A stretch of 64,000 nucleotides of DNA from the NCBI RefSeq assembly GCF_030014915.1, contig NZ_JAGIXS010000003.1, positions 366,878 through 430,877 on the forward strand, written 5' to 3'. The DNA comes from Pelomonas sp. V22. Its GTDB lineage: Bacteria; Pseudomonadota; Gammaproteobacteria; Burkholderiales; Burkholderiaceae_C. The notes below the pieces were generated by a model. The model searched no databases. It was not told where the DNA came from and saw only the letters and a list, made by a program, of their open reading frames with translations. A program made the translations under genes and the position numbers. This document shows positions 7,742 through 17,312 of this stretch, piece after piece; position 1 is the first letter of the stretch, and each line of letters starts with the position of its first letter.

Positions 7742-8622
7742 CAGCCGCGCGGGAAGTGGATGCGGTCCTGCAGCGCCAGCCAGACCGGGCTCAGCTGGCC
7801 TGGCAGGTTGGGCAGCGAGCCGAGATCGGTATGGCTCTCATCGGGGCTGTGGAAGTCCGAGCCGCGCGAGGCCAGGAAGCCGAACTCGAGGGCCATGTCG
7901 CCGTACTTCACGGCCTCGGCCGCCGTGTGGCTGCCGGTCACCACCTCGAGGCCCCGGCCGCCATGGGCCTGGAACTCGGTGAAGAGCGCGTATTCCTCGG
8001 TCGGCGTGAAACCGTAGCGGGCCGGATGGGCAATGACGGTCAGGCCACCGGCCTCATGCACCCAGCGCAGCGCATCACGAAGCGTGGCCCAGCGGTGCGG
8101 CACGAAGCCCGGCTTGCCCTCGGTGAGGAAGCGGCGGAACACCTCGGGCACGTCGCTGCAATGGCCGGCATCAACCAGCCAGCGGGCAAAGTGGGTGCGC
8201 GAGATCAGCTCAGGGTTGCCCACGTACTTCAGCGCGCCCTCGAAAGCGCCCTTGATACCGACCTGGGCCAGGCCCTCGCCCATCTCGCGGGCGCGCGGCT
8301 CACGGCCGCCGCGAGTAGCGCGCAGGCCGGCCACCAAGGCCGGGTCGGTATGGTCGAAGCCCAGGCCCACGATGTGGACCACCTTGCCCGCAAAGGTCAC
8401 CGAGATCTCGGTGCCGGTCAGGTAGGGCAGGCCCTGGGCCAGGGCGGCCTCCATCGCACGCTGCTGGCCGCCGACCTCGTCGTGGTCGGTCAGAGCCCAG
8501 AGCTCGACGCCCTGCGCCTTGGCGCGGGCCGCCAGCTCCTCGGGCTCCAGCGTGCCGTCGGACACCTTGGAGTGGCAGTGCAGGTCGGCGTTGCTGAGCG
8601 CGTGGAGGGTGGTTGGGTTCAC
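7741..8622 (-). CDS. rnm: PHP-domain 3',5'-nucleoside bisphosphate phosphatase / RNase AM (YciV, Rnm)
   Basis: A 293-residue PHP-fold metallo-phosphoesterase. Metal-binding motifs are visible in order: DLHCHSKVSDG (about 13-23), TDHDEV (about 45-50), a late IAHPARYG and GSDFHSP. The E. coli homologue YciV/Rnm hydrolyses nucleoside 3',5'-bisphosphates and trims RNA 5' ends. First gene of a three-gene run (rnm, EamA transporter, yciO-like) on the minus strand. Confidence 0.88.
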   Translation of the reverse strand: MNPTTLHALSNADLHCHSKVSDGTLEPEELAARAKAQGVELWALTDHDEVGGQQRAMEAALAQGLPYLTGTEISVTFAGKVVHIVGLGFDHTDPALVAGLRATRGGREPRAREMGEGLAQVGIKGAFEGALKYVGNPELISRTHFARWLVDAGHCSDVPEVFRRFLTEGKPGFVPHRWATLRDALRWVHEAGGLTVIAHPARYGFTPTEEYALFTEFQAHGGRGLEVVTGSHTAAEAVKYGDMALEFGFLASRGSDFHSPDESHTDLGSLPNLPGQLSPVWLALQDRIHFPRG

Positions 8623-8651
8623 CGGCGCATTTTACGAGCCGGCTCAAACCC

Positions 8652-10535
8652 TCACAGGCTGAAGCTGTGGACCGTGTCGTCCATGGCCGTGGCGCGGCCT
8701 CGTAGCGCGGCGGCCGAGGCTGCCGATTGCTCGACCAGTGCCGCGTTCTGCTGGGTCATCTCGTCGATGCTCTGCATGGCCTGGCCCAGTTCGCGGGTCT
8801 GGGCCGCCTGGTCGCCGGCCTGGCTGGCCAGGCGCTGCACCACGGCGCTGACCTCGCCCACGCGCTGCACGATCTGACGCATGGCCGTGCCGGCCTCGGC
8901 GGCGAGGGTGGTGCCGTCCTCGACCTGGGCGACCGATTGGCGCAGCAGGGCCTTGATCTCGCGTGCGGCCTCGGCGCTGCGCTGCGACAGCTGGCGCACC
9001 TCGTTGGCCACAACCGCAAAGCCGCGCCCCTGCTCGCCGGCACGCGCGGCTTCCACGGCGGCATTGAGCGCCAGCAGATTGGTTTGAAAAGCGATGCCGT
9101 CGATCAGGCCAGTGATGTCGGCGATGCGGCCCGAGCTGCGCTGGATCTGGCCCATGGTGGCCACCACCTGCTCGACCACCTGGCCGCCGTCCATCGCCAT
9201 CGTGCTCGCCTCGGCGCTCAGCTGCGTGGCCTCGCGGGCGGCCGTGCTGCTGCTGCCCACGGTCTGGTCCAGCAGGGCCACGCTGGCGGCGGTCTGCTGC
9301 AGCTGAGCGGCGGCCTGCTCGGTGCGGCGCGACAGATCGGCATTGCCGCTCGCAATTTCGTCGGCGGCGCTGCGTATGCTGCCGGCGCCGTCGTTGATCT
9401 GCCCGACCAGCTTGCGCAGGCCCTCTTGCATGTGGGCGAGCGCCTGCAGCACGCGGCCCAGCTCGTCGGCCCGGCCCACGGGCACGGCCTGGCTCAGGTC
9501 GCCGGCGGCGATGCGCTCGGTCACCGCCACCATGGCCTGCAAGGGGCGCAGGACCTGGCTCATCATGCGCAGCATCAGCCAGCCGAGGGCTGCGAGCAGC
9601 AGCGGCAGCGCGAGCAGCAGCGCGGTGCGCCGCTGCTGGGTCTGCGCGGCGCGGGTCTGCAGGCCCTGGTCCAGCGTGTTCAGCACCTGGGTGGAGAGCT
9701 GGGCCTGGACCTGCGCGGCGGCGGCAAAGCCCTGGGCCAGTTGCTCCAGCGGGTAGCTGGGGTCCAGCGCGGCGGCCTGCACCACCTGCTCCAGCTGCTC
9801 GCGCTGTTGCCGCGCCTGCTCGGCCACCGGTGAAAGGGCTGCAGCCAAGGCGCCGCCGCTGCGGATGGCGCGTTGCAGTGCGGACTGCATGGACTCGGCA
9901 TGCTCGCGGTAGCGCGTCATGGCGGCGGTGAGCAGGGCCAGGTCGTCCACGGCGGCGGCGCGGGCGATGGCGCCGAGTTCCGAAAGCGCCTCCTCCACGC
10001 GCGGTGCCGCCTGCAAGCCGGCCAGCAGCGCCTGCTGGCTGGCCGGGTCGGGGTCGCGCGGCAGGCCGGCTTCCTCGTTCAGATCGTCGATGGCGCGCCA
10101 GGCCTTGAGGGCCAGGTCTTGCTGGGCGGCCAGCAGATGGGGCAGGTCCATCGGGCCCTCGGCCAGTGCGCGCTGCAGGCGCTGCAAGGCCTCGGCCTGT
10201 TGCTGCGTGGCCTCGCGGTGGCGGCCCTCGGGCAGGGCCTCGCGCAAGCGGGCGAGGGCGGGCTGCGTGGCCTGCTGCACGGCGGGCAACTCGGCGCGTG
10301 CGGCCGGCCGCGTGCCCAGCGCTTCGGCGGCCAGCTCGCGCTGCTGCCGCTGCAGGCGCAGCAGCGCTTGCCAGGCCTGGTTGGCTGGCAGGGCGGCCTG
10401 CTCGGCCTGCAGGCGCTGCAGCTGCAGGCCATCCTGGCGCAGCAGCAGGGCCGTGGGCACGAGGCCCAGCACCAGGGCGATCAGTGCGGCGAGCAGCAAA
10501 CGGGTCTTCAGGTCGGGCGAGAGGAGACGTTGCAT
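8652..10535 (-). CDS. Methyl-accepting chemotaxis protein with long helical periplasmic domain
   Basis: A 627-residue chemoreceptor. One helix near the N-terminus ([19 protein letters not shown]) and a second around residue 315 enclose a long periplasmic region of about 280 residues, very rich in Leu, Ala, Gln and Arg and probably all-helical. HAMP and a standard signalling domain follow, with tip [24 protein letters not shown] 10535 has GAGGAG upstream. The EAL-CBS-GGDEF gene ends 10 bases before the start, so the two signalling genes form one operon; a shared input is plausible but inferred. Confidence 0.92.
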   Translation of the reverse strand: MQRLLSPDLKTRLLLAALIALVLGLVPTALLLRQDGLQLQRLQAEQAALPANQAWQALLRLQRQQRELAAEALGTRPAARAELPAVQQATQPALARLREALPEGRHREATQQQAEALQRLQRALAEGPMDLPHLLAAQQDLALKAWRAIDDLNEEAGLPRDPDPASQQALLAGLQAAPRVEEALSELGAIARAAAVDDLALLTAAMTRYREHAESMQSALQRAIRSGGALAAALSPVAEQARQQREQLEQVVQAAALDPSYPLEQLAQGFAAAAQVQAQLSTQVLNTLDQGLQTRAAQTQQRRTALLLALPLLLAALGWLMLRMMSQVLRPLQAMVAVTERIAAGDLSQAVPVGRADELGRVLQALAHMQEGLRKLVGQINDGAGSIRSAADEIASGNADLSRRTEQAAAQLQQTAASVALLDQTVGSSSTAAREATQLSAEASTMAMDGGQVVEQVVATMGQIQRSSGRIADITGLIDGIAFQTNLLALNAAVEAARAGEQGRGFAVVANEVRQLSQRSAEAAREIKALLRQSVAQVEDGTTLAAEAGTAMRQIVQRVGEVSAVVQRLASQAGDQAAQTRELGQAMQSIDEMTQQNAALVEQSAASAAALRGRATAMDDTVHSFSL

Positions 10536-10545
10536 GGCGGGCTCC

Positions 10546-12402
10546 TCAGGCGGCGGCGGGCAGCGGCTGGTCCACGGCCTCGGGGCCGCGCCGGTCGATG
10601 AAGAAGCGGCTGCCGCCACTGCGGCTCTTGGCCACGCGCTTGGGTTCGATCAGGGCCGCCGAGAGCGCCTGCGAGCTCTCGAAGCAGCCTCCACCGCGCA
10701 CCAGCACCACGCCGGCACTGAACGTGGGCAGCGGATTGAAGCTGGGCTGGTTCTGGCGGTTCAGCGTCGTGTAGCCGCCGCGTTGCTGGTGCTCGTCGCT
10801 GAAGAAGCGGCGCACGCCGGCATCGAAGGCCTCGCAGACCTGCTGCAGCCGCTCCTGCCAGTTGGCCGAGCCCAGCACCATCAGGAAGTCGTCGCCACCG
10901 ATGTGGCCCACGAAGTCCAGCTCGGCATCGGCCGCCTGCGTCAGCACGGCGGCGGTGAACTTGATCATCTCGTCGCCGGCGCGGTAGCCGTAGCTGTCGT
11001 TGAAGGGCTTGAAGTTGTCGATGTCCCACATGGCCACCACGAAGGGGCGGCCCTCGGCCAGCAGGCCGTCGAGCTGGTTGTCGATGGGCACATTGCCGGG
11101 CAGCAGGGTCAGCGGGTTGGCATAGCGCGCCGAGTGCACCTGCAGGTCGGAGACGGCCTTCAAGAGATCGGAGGTGCGGCCGCTGCCGAAGTACTGGCCG
11201 TTCTTGGTGACGATGAAGCCGTCCACCATCAGCCGGTCATCGAGGTTGGCGATGGTCTCGCTCATCGCGCGCAGCGAGGTCGAGACGTCGAACAGCAGCG
11301 GCTGCGGGTCCATCAGCACGCTGCAGCTGTGCTTGCGGTGGATGTCCATGAAGAAGCGCTCGGCGCTGCGCTTGAGCACCTGCAGCGAGCGCAGGATGCC
11401 GATGGGCCGGTTGTCGGCATCCAGCACGGGGAGGGCATAGAGCTGCTCGTCGCTGGTGAACATCTCGACGACCGACTGGCAGTCGATGCGCGCCGACACC
11501 GTGTGGCCGCGCTGCGAGAGCTGGGCTGCCTGCGTGATGGCGCCGGGCAGGCCGGTCAGGCTGCGGGCGGCGCTGCCGTCGCGCAGCAGTGTGGTGATCT
11601 CGGCGCGCAAGGTGGCACGTGGCGTGGAGGTCGGCCGCGCCAGCAGATAGCCCTGACAAACCGGCACGCCCAGCTCGCGCAGCACGTTCAGGTCGCCGTT
11701 CTGCTCCAGGCCCTCGGCGATCACGGTGCAGCCGCTGGAAGCCGCCATCTCGAGGATGGAGCGCACGAACTGCTGCTTCAGCGGCTCCTGCGAGATGCCA
11801 TCGATGAAATGGCGGTCGATCTTGACGAAGTCGGGCCGGATGTCCATCCAGCGTTTGAGGCTGGCAAAGCCCTCTCCGAGATCGTCCAGCGCCACCACGA
11901 AGCCGAGTGCGCGCAAGCCTTCCAGCGAAGCGCTGAGGCGCTCGGGCTCGAGGATGGGGCGGGTTTCGGTCAGCTCGATGACGATGCGCGAAGGCGGCAT
12001 GTCCAGCTCGGCGAATTCCTGCGCGATCTGCTCGACGCGGCCCTCGGCGGCCAGCAAGGTGTCGGCCGTCAGGTTCAGGAAGATCTGGCCGGGCAGTGCC
12101 AGCTCGCGAAAGCGCCGCAGCGCCTTGCGCACCACCAGGCGCTCCAGCTCGACGAGCCGGCCCTGGCGGGCGGCGGCATCGAACAGCACCAGGGGCGAAT
12201 GCAGCGGCGAGTCGGCAGGGCCGCGGGTGAGGGCCTCGTAGCCGAGGATGCCGGCGCGGTGCACATCGACCAGCGGCTGGAAATGGATGTCAAAGCTCTG
12301 CTGGCTGATCAGGTTGGACAGCTGCAGCGCCAGCAGGTCGTGGCGTGGAGAGACGGGCTTGTTGGCTTGGTCGGGCATGGAGGGAACCGGTTGCAGGGGC
12401 AT
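10546..12402 (-). CDS. EAL-CBS-GGDEF cyclic-di-GMP signalling protein
   Basis: A 618-residue soluble protein: EAL phosphodiesterase domain (about 25-265), a CBS-like region (about 285-420) and a C-terminal GGDEF domain (about 450-600). The EAL site looks complete: E56 (EALTRGP), N110, E143 (IELTET), D173-D174 (DDLGEGF), K194 (VKIDR), E230 (AEGLEQ), Q250. The GGDEF motif reads GGDDF (502-506), with D460 kept in WDIDNF; the E-to-D change at the fourth position may lower or abolish cyclase activity. Net function is therefore more likely c-di-GMP breakdown or sensing, by inference. No strong ribosome site; ATG 12378 is an alternative start. Confidence 0.9.
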   Translation of the reverse strand: MPLQPVPSMPDQANKPVSPRHDLLALQLSNLISQQSFDIHFQPLVDVHRAGILGYEALTRGPADSPLHSPLVLFDAAARQGRLVELERLVVRKALRRFRELALPGQIFLNLTADTLLAAEGRVEQIAQEFAELDMPPSRIVIELTETRPILEPERLSASLEGLRALGFVVALDDLGEGFASLKRWMDIRPDFVKIDRHFIDGISQEPLKQQFVRSILEMAASSGCTVIAEGLEQNGDLNVLRELGVPVCQGYLLARPTSTPRATLRAEITTLLRDGSAARSLTGLPGAITQAAQLSQRGHTVSARIDCQSVVEMFTSDEQLYALPVLDADNRPIGILRSLQVLKRSAERFFMDIHRKHSCSVLMDPQPLLFDVSTSLRAMSETIANLDDRLMVDGFIVTKNGQYFGSGRTSDLLKAVSDLQVHSARYANPLTLLPGNVPIDNQLDGLLAEGRPFVVAMWDIDNFKPFNDSYGYRAGDEMIKFTAAVLTQAADAELDFVGHIGGDDFLMVLGSANWQERLQQVCEAFDAGVRRFFSDEHQQRGGYTTLNRQNQPSFNPLPTFSAGVVLVRGGGCFESSQALSAALIEPKRVAKSRSGGSRFFIDRRGPEAVDQPLPAAA

Positions 12403-12500
12403 TGCGACCGATTCTTGAGAAGCTCCATGGCAGAGATTTGACAGCGTGGAGGCATGGCGGCCCTCACGTGCATTCGTTCACACTGAACTCAGACCGAAGT

Positions 12501-14231
12501 TCAAACAATGGGTTCGGCCGCCTCCACGATCATCTGCACGCGTTCCTGACCGTTCCAGCTGTCCAGGCTCAAGCGGTATGCCAATCGCACACGCTCGGGC
12601 AGGCCCTCGGTGCGGCCGAACCAGATGCCGTCGCGCAAGACCTGACCCTGGCGCAGCCTGAGCTTCAGATGCTTTTCGCCAACGATGCGCTGCTGCACGA
12701 TCTCGACCGCATCGCAGAACAGCGGCGCCTCGAAGGCCTGGCCCCAGACCTGCGCCTCCAGCTCGCGCACCGTGGCCGCCGTGTAGGCCTCGGGGGGCAG
12801 GGCGCCGTCGGTGCGCAAGGTGCGGGTCAGGGCGGCCTCGTCGAGCCACTCGCGCGCCACCTGCTGAAGCGCGGCATCGAAGGCCGGGAAGGCCTGCGGA
12901 TCGATCAGGGTGCAGCCGGCCGCCATCGCATGGCCGCCGAACTTCTTCAGGAGCTCGGGCGCACGCTTGCTGACCAGGTCCAGTGCATCGCGCAGATGGA
13001 AGCCGGGAATGGAGCGGCCCGAGCCCTTCAGCTGGCCGTCGGCGCCGAGCGCGAACACGAAGGTCGGGCGGTGCACCCGCTCCTTCAGCCGCGAGGCGAC
13101 GATGCCGACCACGCCCTCGTGGAACTCTGGCTCGTAGATGCACAGGGCCGGAGGGGGCGTTCCGGCCGGCATCAGCGTCTCGAGCTTCTCCTCGGCCAGC
13201 TCGCGCATGCCGGCCTCGATCTCGCGGCGCTCGCGGTTGATCGCATCGAGCTGCTTGGCCAGCTCGGTGGCGCGCGTGCCGTCGTCGGTCAGCAAGCATT
13301 CGATGCCCAGCGTCATGTCGGAGAGGCGCCCGGCCGCATTGATGCGCGGGCCCAGTGCAAAACCGAGGTCGAAGGCATTGGCTTGCGAGGCATCGCGCCC
13401 GGCGGCCGTGAACAGCGCCGTGAGGCCCGGCTGCATGCGGCCGGCGCGCATGCGGCGCAGGCCCTGCGCCACCAGGCGGCGGTTGTTGGCATCGAGCTTG
13501 ACCACGTCGGCCACGGTGCCCAGGGCCACCAAGTCCAAGAGGCCATCCAGCTTGGGCTGCGGTGCCGATTCATAGGCACCTCGCTTGCGCAGCTCACCGC
13601 GCAAGGCCATCAACAGGTAGAAGACCACGCCAACGCCGGCCAGGTGCTTGCTCTCGAAGGTGCAGCCCGGCTGGTTGGGGTTGACCAGGCCATCTGCCGC
13701 GGGCAAGACGATCTGTTCGCCAACCAGGGCCGGCAGGTGGTGGTCGGTCACCAGCACCTGCATGCCCAGCTCGCGGGCATGGGCCACGCCGGCCAGGCTG
13801 GCGATGCCGTTGTCCACGGTCATCAAGAGTTGCGGGCGCTTGGCCAGGGCTAGCTCGGCGATGGCGGGTGTGAGGCCATAGCCGTGGATGGCGCGGTCGG
13901 GTACCACGTAGTCCAGCGTGCCAGGTCTTGCCCCCAGCAGCGCGAGGCCGCGCAGGGCCACGGCGCAGGCGGTGGCGCCGTCGCAGTCGTAGTCGGCCAC
14001 GATGCAGATGCGCGAGCCGGCTGCCAGGGTGTCGGCCAGCAGACGCGCAGCTTCCTGCATGCCCTTCATGCCCTCGGGTGGCAGCAGCCTGGCGAGGCCG
14101 TCGTCGAGTTCTTCCGGGCTCTTGACGCCACGCGCGGCCAGCAGCCGAGCCAGCAGCGGCGAGACGCCGGCCTGCTCCAGCGCCCAGGCGGCGCGGGGCG
14201 GCACTTCGCGGGTGATGATCTGCGGGCTCAT
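12501..14231 (-). CDS. recJ: Single-stranded-DNA-specific exonuclease RecJ
   Basis: A 576-residue DHH-superfamily 5'-3' exonuclease for recombination and mismatch repair. Catalytic motifs are in order: DYDCDG at 80-85, VDNG near 139-142, TDHH at 162-165, then the DHHA1 region with RINAAGRLSDM. Length is normal for RecJ. Its ATG overlaps the stop of the upstream gene (ATGA), so the pair is co-translated; recJ with this partner is a common Burkholderiales arrangement. Confidence 0.96.
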   Translation of the reverse strand: MSPQIITREVPPRAAWALEQAGVSPLLARLLAARGVKSPEELDDGLARLLPPEGMKGMQEAARLLADTLAAGSRICIVADYDCDGATACAVALRGLALLGARPGTLDYVVPDRAIHGYGLTPAIAELALAKRPQLLMTVDNGIASLAGVAHARELGMQVLVTDHHLPALVGEQIVLPAADGLVNPNQPGCTFESKHLAGVGVVFYLLMALRGELRKRGAYESAPQPKLDGLLDLVALGTVADVVKLDANNRRLVAQGLRRMRAGRMQPGLTALFTAAGRDASQANAFDLGFALGPRINAAGRLSDMTLGIECLLTDDGTRATELAKQLDAINRERREIEAGMRELAEEKLETLMPAGTPPPALCIYEPEFHEGVVGIVASRLKERVHRPTFVFALGADGQLKGSGRSIPGFHLRDALDLVSKRAPELLKKFGGHAMAAGCTLIDPQAFPAFDAALQQVAREWLDEAALTRTLRTDGALPPEAYTAATVRELEAQVWGQAFEAPLFCDAVEIVQQRIVGEKHLKLRLRQGQVLRDGIWFGRTEGLPERVRLAYRLSLDSWNGQERVQMIVEAAEPIV

Positions 14232-15148
14232 AGAGCGCCGAGGATTTGCATGGCATCAACGCGCGGCGCGCTGATCGACTGCCAGAGCCGCTGCCAGGCC
14301 GAGCGCGGCTGCAGCCGGTAGGGGCGCGCCTCGCGGTCGCCGCAGAGTGTCAGCTGCAGGTCGGGCTCGCCCTGCTTGGCGCGGCTCAGCAGCTCGGCGA
14401 TCAGGCCGGCATCCAGGGCCCGCCAGGCATCGCACCAGGCCGCCCAGTCGCCGGCCAGCAAGGGCTCGCGCAAACGACTTTCGATCTGCAACCCGGCGGC
14501 CTCATGCGCCGGCTCGAAGCGGCCGCAGCCGCTGATCCAGACCGAGTTCACCACCAACTCGCCGCGTGCCTCGCGCTGGCCGTTCAGCGGGTGACGATGC
14601 AGCAGCATCTGGCACTCGTTCTGCAGCGTGCGGAGCTTGCGGGCCTCGGGCATCCAGGTGTCGACCGGGCGGTTGATCACGCGCTCCAGGCTGGCGCTCG
14701 CGAGGCCTTGCAGGTCGGGGTGGGCGATGTACCAGCGCTCCGGCGCGCCAAAGGCATGGCGCCAGCCCTCGGCGGTAGGGAACAACTCGGCGGCCAGGTC
14801 AGAGAGCAACTGGCGCGAGTCGGCCTCGTTCAATTGCAGGGCCTGCGGATCCAGGGCCAGCACCTGGTCGCTGCTGACCGACAGGTGCATGGGGCTCAGT
14901 AGGGCCCAGCAGTCGCCGCCGACCTCGATGCCATCGGCCAGGGCGGCCGCCGCCGCATTGACCGGCCGGCCGGCGGCCTGCAAGGCCAGCTCGAAGGGCG
15001 TGGCCAGGCTCAGCTCGTCGCCGCCGAGGGCTGGGCCATCGGGCTGCAAGAGGCTTAGCAGGCTGGAGAGCCGGGGCAGGGCCAGCGTCTGCAGGGCGGC
15101 TTCGCCGGCCTCGCCGGCGGCGCTGGCATAGGGGATCATCAGGTGCAT
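14228..15148 (-). CDS. recJ-linked uncharacterised protein (COG4255-like, often annotated phosphoglycerate mutase)
   Basis: A 306-residue soluble protein starting MHLMIPYASAAGEAGEA. Homologues beside recJ in Burkholderiales are commonly called regulatory or cofactor-independent phosphoglycerate mutase-like, but I see none of the metal-binding motifs of an active mutase, so no reaction is proposed. Visible landmarks: a Trp-containing central block (AEGWRHAFGAPERWYI), then KLRTLQNECQMLLHRHPLN and NSVWISGCGRF. ATG 15148 is preferred over one 48 bases upstream because the added residues look non-native. It is upstream of and coupled to recJ. Confidence 0.72.
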   Translation of the reverse strand: MHLMIPYASAAGEAGEAALQTLALPRLSSLLSLLQPDGPALGGDELSLATPFELALQAAGRPVNAAAAALADGIEVGGDCWALLSPMHLSVSSDQVLALDPQALQLNEADSRQLLSDLAAELFPTAEGWRHAFGAPERWYIAHPDLQGLASASLERVINRPVDTWMPEARKLRTLQNECQMLLHRHPLNGQREARGELVVNSVWISGCGRFEPAHEAAGLQIESRLREPLLAGDWAAWCDAWRALDAGLIAELLSRAKQGEPDLQLTLCGDREARPYRLQPRSAWQRLWQSISAPRVDAMQILGAL

Positions 15149-15200
15149 GGCGGCATTATCGAGGCCGCCCCACGGCCCCTCGGCCGGCCTCCTCATACGC

Positions 15201-15218
15201 CTGTCATATTTGCTTCAT
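15201..15218 (+). promoter_or_regulatory. Possible Pho box ahead of ppk
   Basis: CTGTCAT (15201-15207), a 4-base spacer, then GCTTCAT (15212-15218). The first half matches the PhoB half-site exactly and the second matches at four of seven positions, with the right spacing. It sits immediately before the candidate ppk start codons, closer than PhoB sites usually lie, so it may be fortuitous. Confidence 0.3.
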
Positions 15219-15230
15219 ATGCTTGCCCGC

Positions 15231-17312
15231 ATGAACGCGCCCGTCCTGCCCACCGTCCTTGCCACGCCGCCGCTGCTCAACCGCGAGCAGGCCATCCTCG
15301 AGTTCAACCGCCGCGTGCTGGCCCAGGCGCAGCGCGAGGACGTGCCGCTCCTGGAGCGGCTGCGCTACATCTGCATCGTCTCCAGCAACCTCGACGAGTT
15401 CTTCGAGGTGCGCTTTGCAGACATGCTGGACGCGGCCCGCGACCCCGATTCCCAGGTCAGCAATCGCGACATCGAGCGCGTCGCCCGCGAGGCGCATTTG
15501 CTGATCGACGAGCAGTACGGCATCTTCAACGAGCAGGTGATGCCCCATCTGCGCGAGCGGCGCATCGTGGTGCTCAACCATGCAGACCGCAACGAGGCGC
15601 AGCGTCAGTGGGTGGCCAAGTTCTTCGAGCGCGAGGTGCGGCCGCTGCTGGTGCCGGTGGGCCTGGACCCGGCCCACCCGTTCCCGCAGGTGGCCAACAA
15701 GTCGCTGCACTTCATTGCGCGCTTGTCGGGCAAGGATGCCTTCGGCCGCGACAACCGCATCGCCATCGTCAAGGTGCCGCGCGTGCTGCCACGCGTCATC
15801 AAGTTGCCGGCCGTGATCAGCGAGGGCCAGCAGGCCTTCGTGCTGCTGACCAGCGTGATCCGCGCCCACCTGGAGGATCTGTTCCCGGGCCGCCATGTCG
15901 AGGCCTTCTCGCAGTTCCGCGTCACGCGCGACTCGGACCTCGAGGTGGACGAGGAAGAAGTGGCCAACCTGCGCCATGCCCTGCGCTCGGGCCTGACCAC
16001 ACGCCACTTCGGCCGTGCCGTGCGGCTGGAGGTGGTCAACACCTGCCCGGAGGAGCTGTCGCGCTTTTTGCTGGAGCAGTTCGACCTGCCGCCGGCGGCC
16101 TTGTACCGGGTCAACGGGCCGGTCAACCTGGTGCGGCTCAACGAGCTGATCGACCAGACCGAGGCCGACGGCCTGCGCTTCCTGCCGCATGAGCCGGTCT
16201 GGCCGCAGGGCCGGCTGCCGCGCGGCAAGTCCATGTTCCATCGCCTGGCCAAGAGTGACGTGCTCTTGCACCATCCCTTCGAGAGCTTCGAGCCGGTGGT
16301 TCAGCTGCTGCGCGAGGCGGTCGAAGACCCCGATGTGCTGGCCATCAAGCAGACGGTCTACCGCACCGGCAGCAAGTCAGAGCTGATGGACCTCCTGATC
16401 GAGGCGGCGCGGCGCGGCAAGGAGGTGATGGTGGTCGTCGAGCTGAAGGCGCGCTTCGACGAGGAGGCCAACATCAACTGGGCCGAGCGGCTGGAGGCGG
16501 TGGGCGCCCAGGTCGTGTACGGCATCGTCGGCTACAAGACCCATGCCAAGCTGCTTTTGATCACGCGGCGCGAAGGCAGGCCTGGCGGCAAGACCAATCT
16601 GCGGCGCTACGCCCATCTTTCGACCGGCAACTACAACCCCAAGACGGCGCGGCTCTACACCGACATCGGCATGCTGACTGCCGACCCGGACCTGACGGCC
16701 GATGCCGATATGGTGTTCCGTCAACTGGCGTCGCTGGGCAAGTTCAAGACGCCCCGCCAACTGTTGGTAGCACCGTTCAACATGCACCAGCGCATGGTGG
16801 AGCACCTGGCCCAGGTGGAGGCCGCAGCGCGCGCCGGCCAGCCGGCGCGGGTGGTGGTGAAGATCAATGCGCTGACCGATGCCGAGCTGATCGCAGCCCT
16901 GCTGAAGACCGCCCAGGCGGGCGCCAAGATCGACCTGATCGTGCGCGGTGCCTGCATGCTGCCGCCGGGCCTGCCCGGCATCAGCGACAACATCGTGGTG
17001 CGCTCGGTGGTGGGGCGCTTCCTGGAGCATTCGCGGATCTGCTACTTCCGCTGGGGCGTCAGCGAGGTTGATGAAGCGCTGTACCTCTCCAGCGCCGACT
17101 GGATGAGCCGCAACATGTTCCGCCGCATCGAGGTGGCCTGGCCGGTGCTGGACGCCCGGCTGCGCCAGCGTGTCATCGATGAGGGCCTGGTGCCCTACCT
17201 GAACGACAGTCTGGATGCCTGGCAGTTGGGGCCGGACGGGCACTCGACCAAAATCGGAGGCGCAGGCATCAGCGCTCAGCAAGCACTCATGCGCCTCTTC
17301 ACTCCGTCTTGA
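15231..17312 (+). CDS. ppk: Polyphosphate kinase 1
   Basis: PPK1, which reversibly makes polyphosphate from ATP. All four domains are recognisable: N-terminal (REQAILEFNRRVLAQA), the head with SSNLDEFFEVRF, and two phospholipase-D-like catalytic domains. The autophosphorylated histidine is in YAHLSTGNYNP (H462), and KTHAKLLLI and NMFRRIEV blocks are intact. With ATG 15231 (MNAPVLPT) the protein has 693 residues; ATG 15219 would add MLAR, and neither has a clear ribosome site. It is convergent with ppx and overlaps it by 14 bp, so synthesis and degradation of polyphosphate face each other. Confidence 0.95.
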   Translation: MNAPVLPTVLATPPLLNREQAILEFNRRVLAQAQREDVPLLERLRYICIVSSNLDEFFEVRFADMLDAARDPDSQVSNRDIERVAREAHLLIDEQYGIFNEQVMPHLRERRIVVLNHADRNEAQRQWVAKFFEREVRPLLVPVGLDPAHPFPQVANKSLHFIARLSGKDAFGRDNRIAIVKVPRVLPRVIKLPAVISEGQQAFVLLTSVIRAHLEDLFPGRHVEAFSQFRVTRDSDLEVDEEEVANLRHALRSGLTTRHFGRAVRLEVVNTCPEELSRFLLEQFDLPPAALYRVNGPVNLVRLNELIDQTEADGLRFLPHEPVWPQGRLPRGKSMFHRLAKSDVLLHHPFESFEPVVQLLREAVEDPDVLAIKQTVYRTGSKSELMDLLIEAARRGKEVMVVVELKARFDEEANINWAERLEAVGAQVVYGIVGYKTHAKLLLITRREGRPGGKTNLRRYAHLSTGNYNPKTARLYTDIGMLTADPDLTADADMVFRQLASLGKFKTPRQLLVAPFNMHQRMVEHLAQVEAAARAGQPARVVVKINALTDAELIAALLKTAQAGAKIDLIVRGACMLPPGLPGISDNIVVRSVVGRFLEHSRICYFRWGVSEVDEALYLSSADWMSRNMFRRIEVAWPVLDARLRQRVIDEGLVPYLNDSLDAWQLGPDGHSTKIGGAGISAQQALMRLFTPS

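Noticed and set aside
14228..15148. Active cofactor-independent phosphoglycerate mutase
   Set aside because: The metal-binding and serine motifs of that enzyme are not visible; the name is kept only as a common annotation of relatives.
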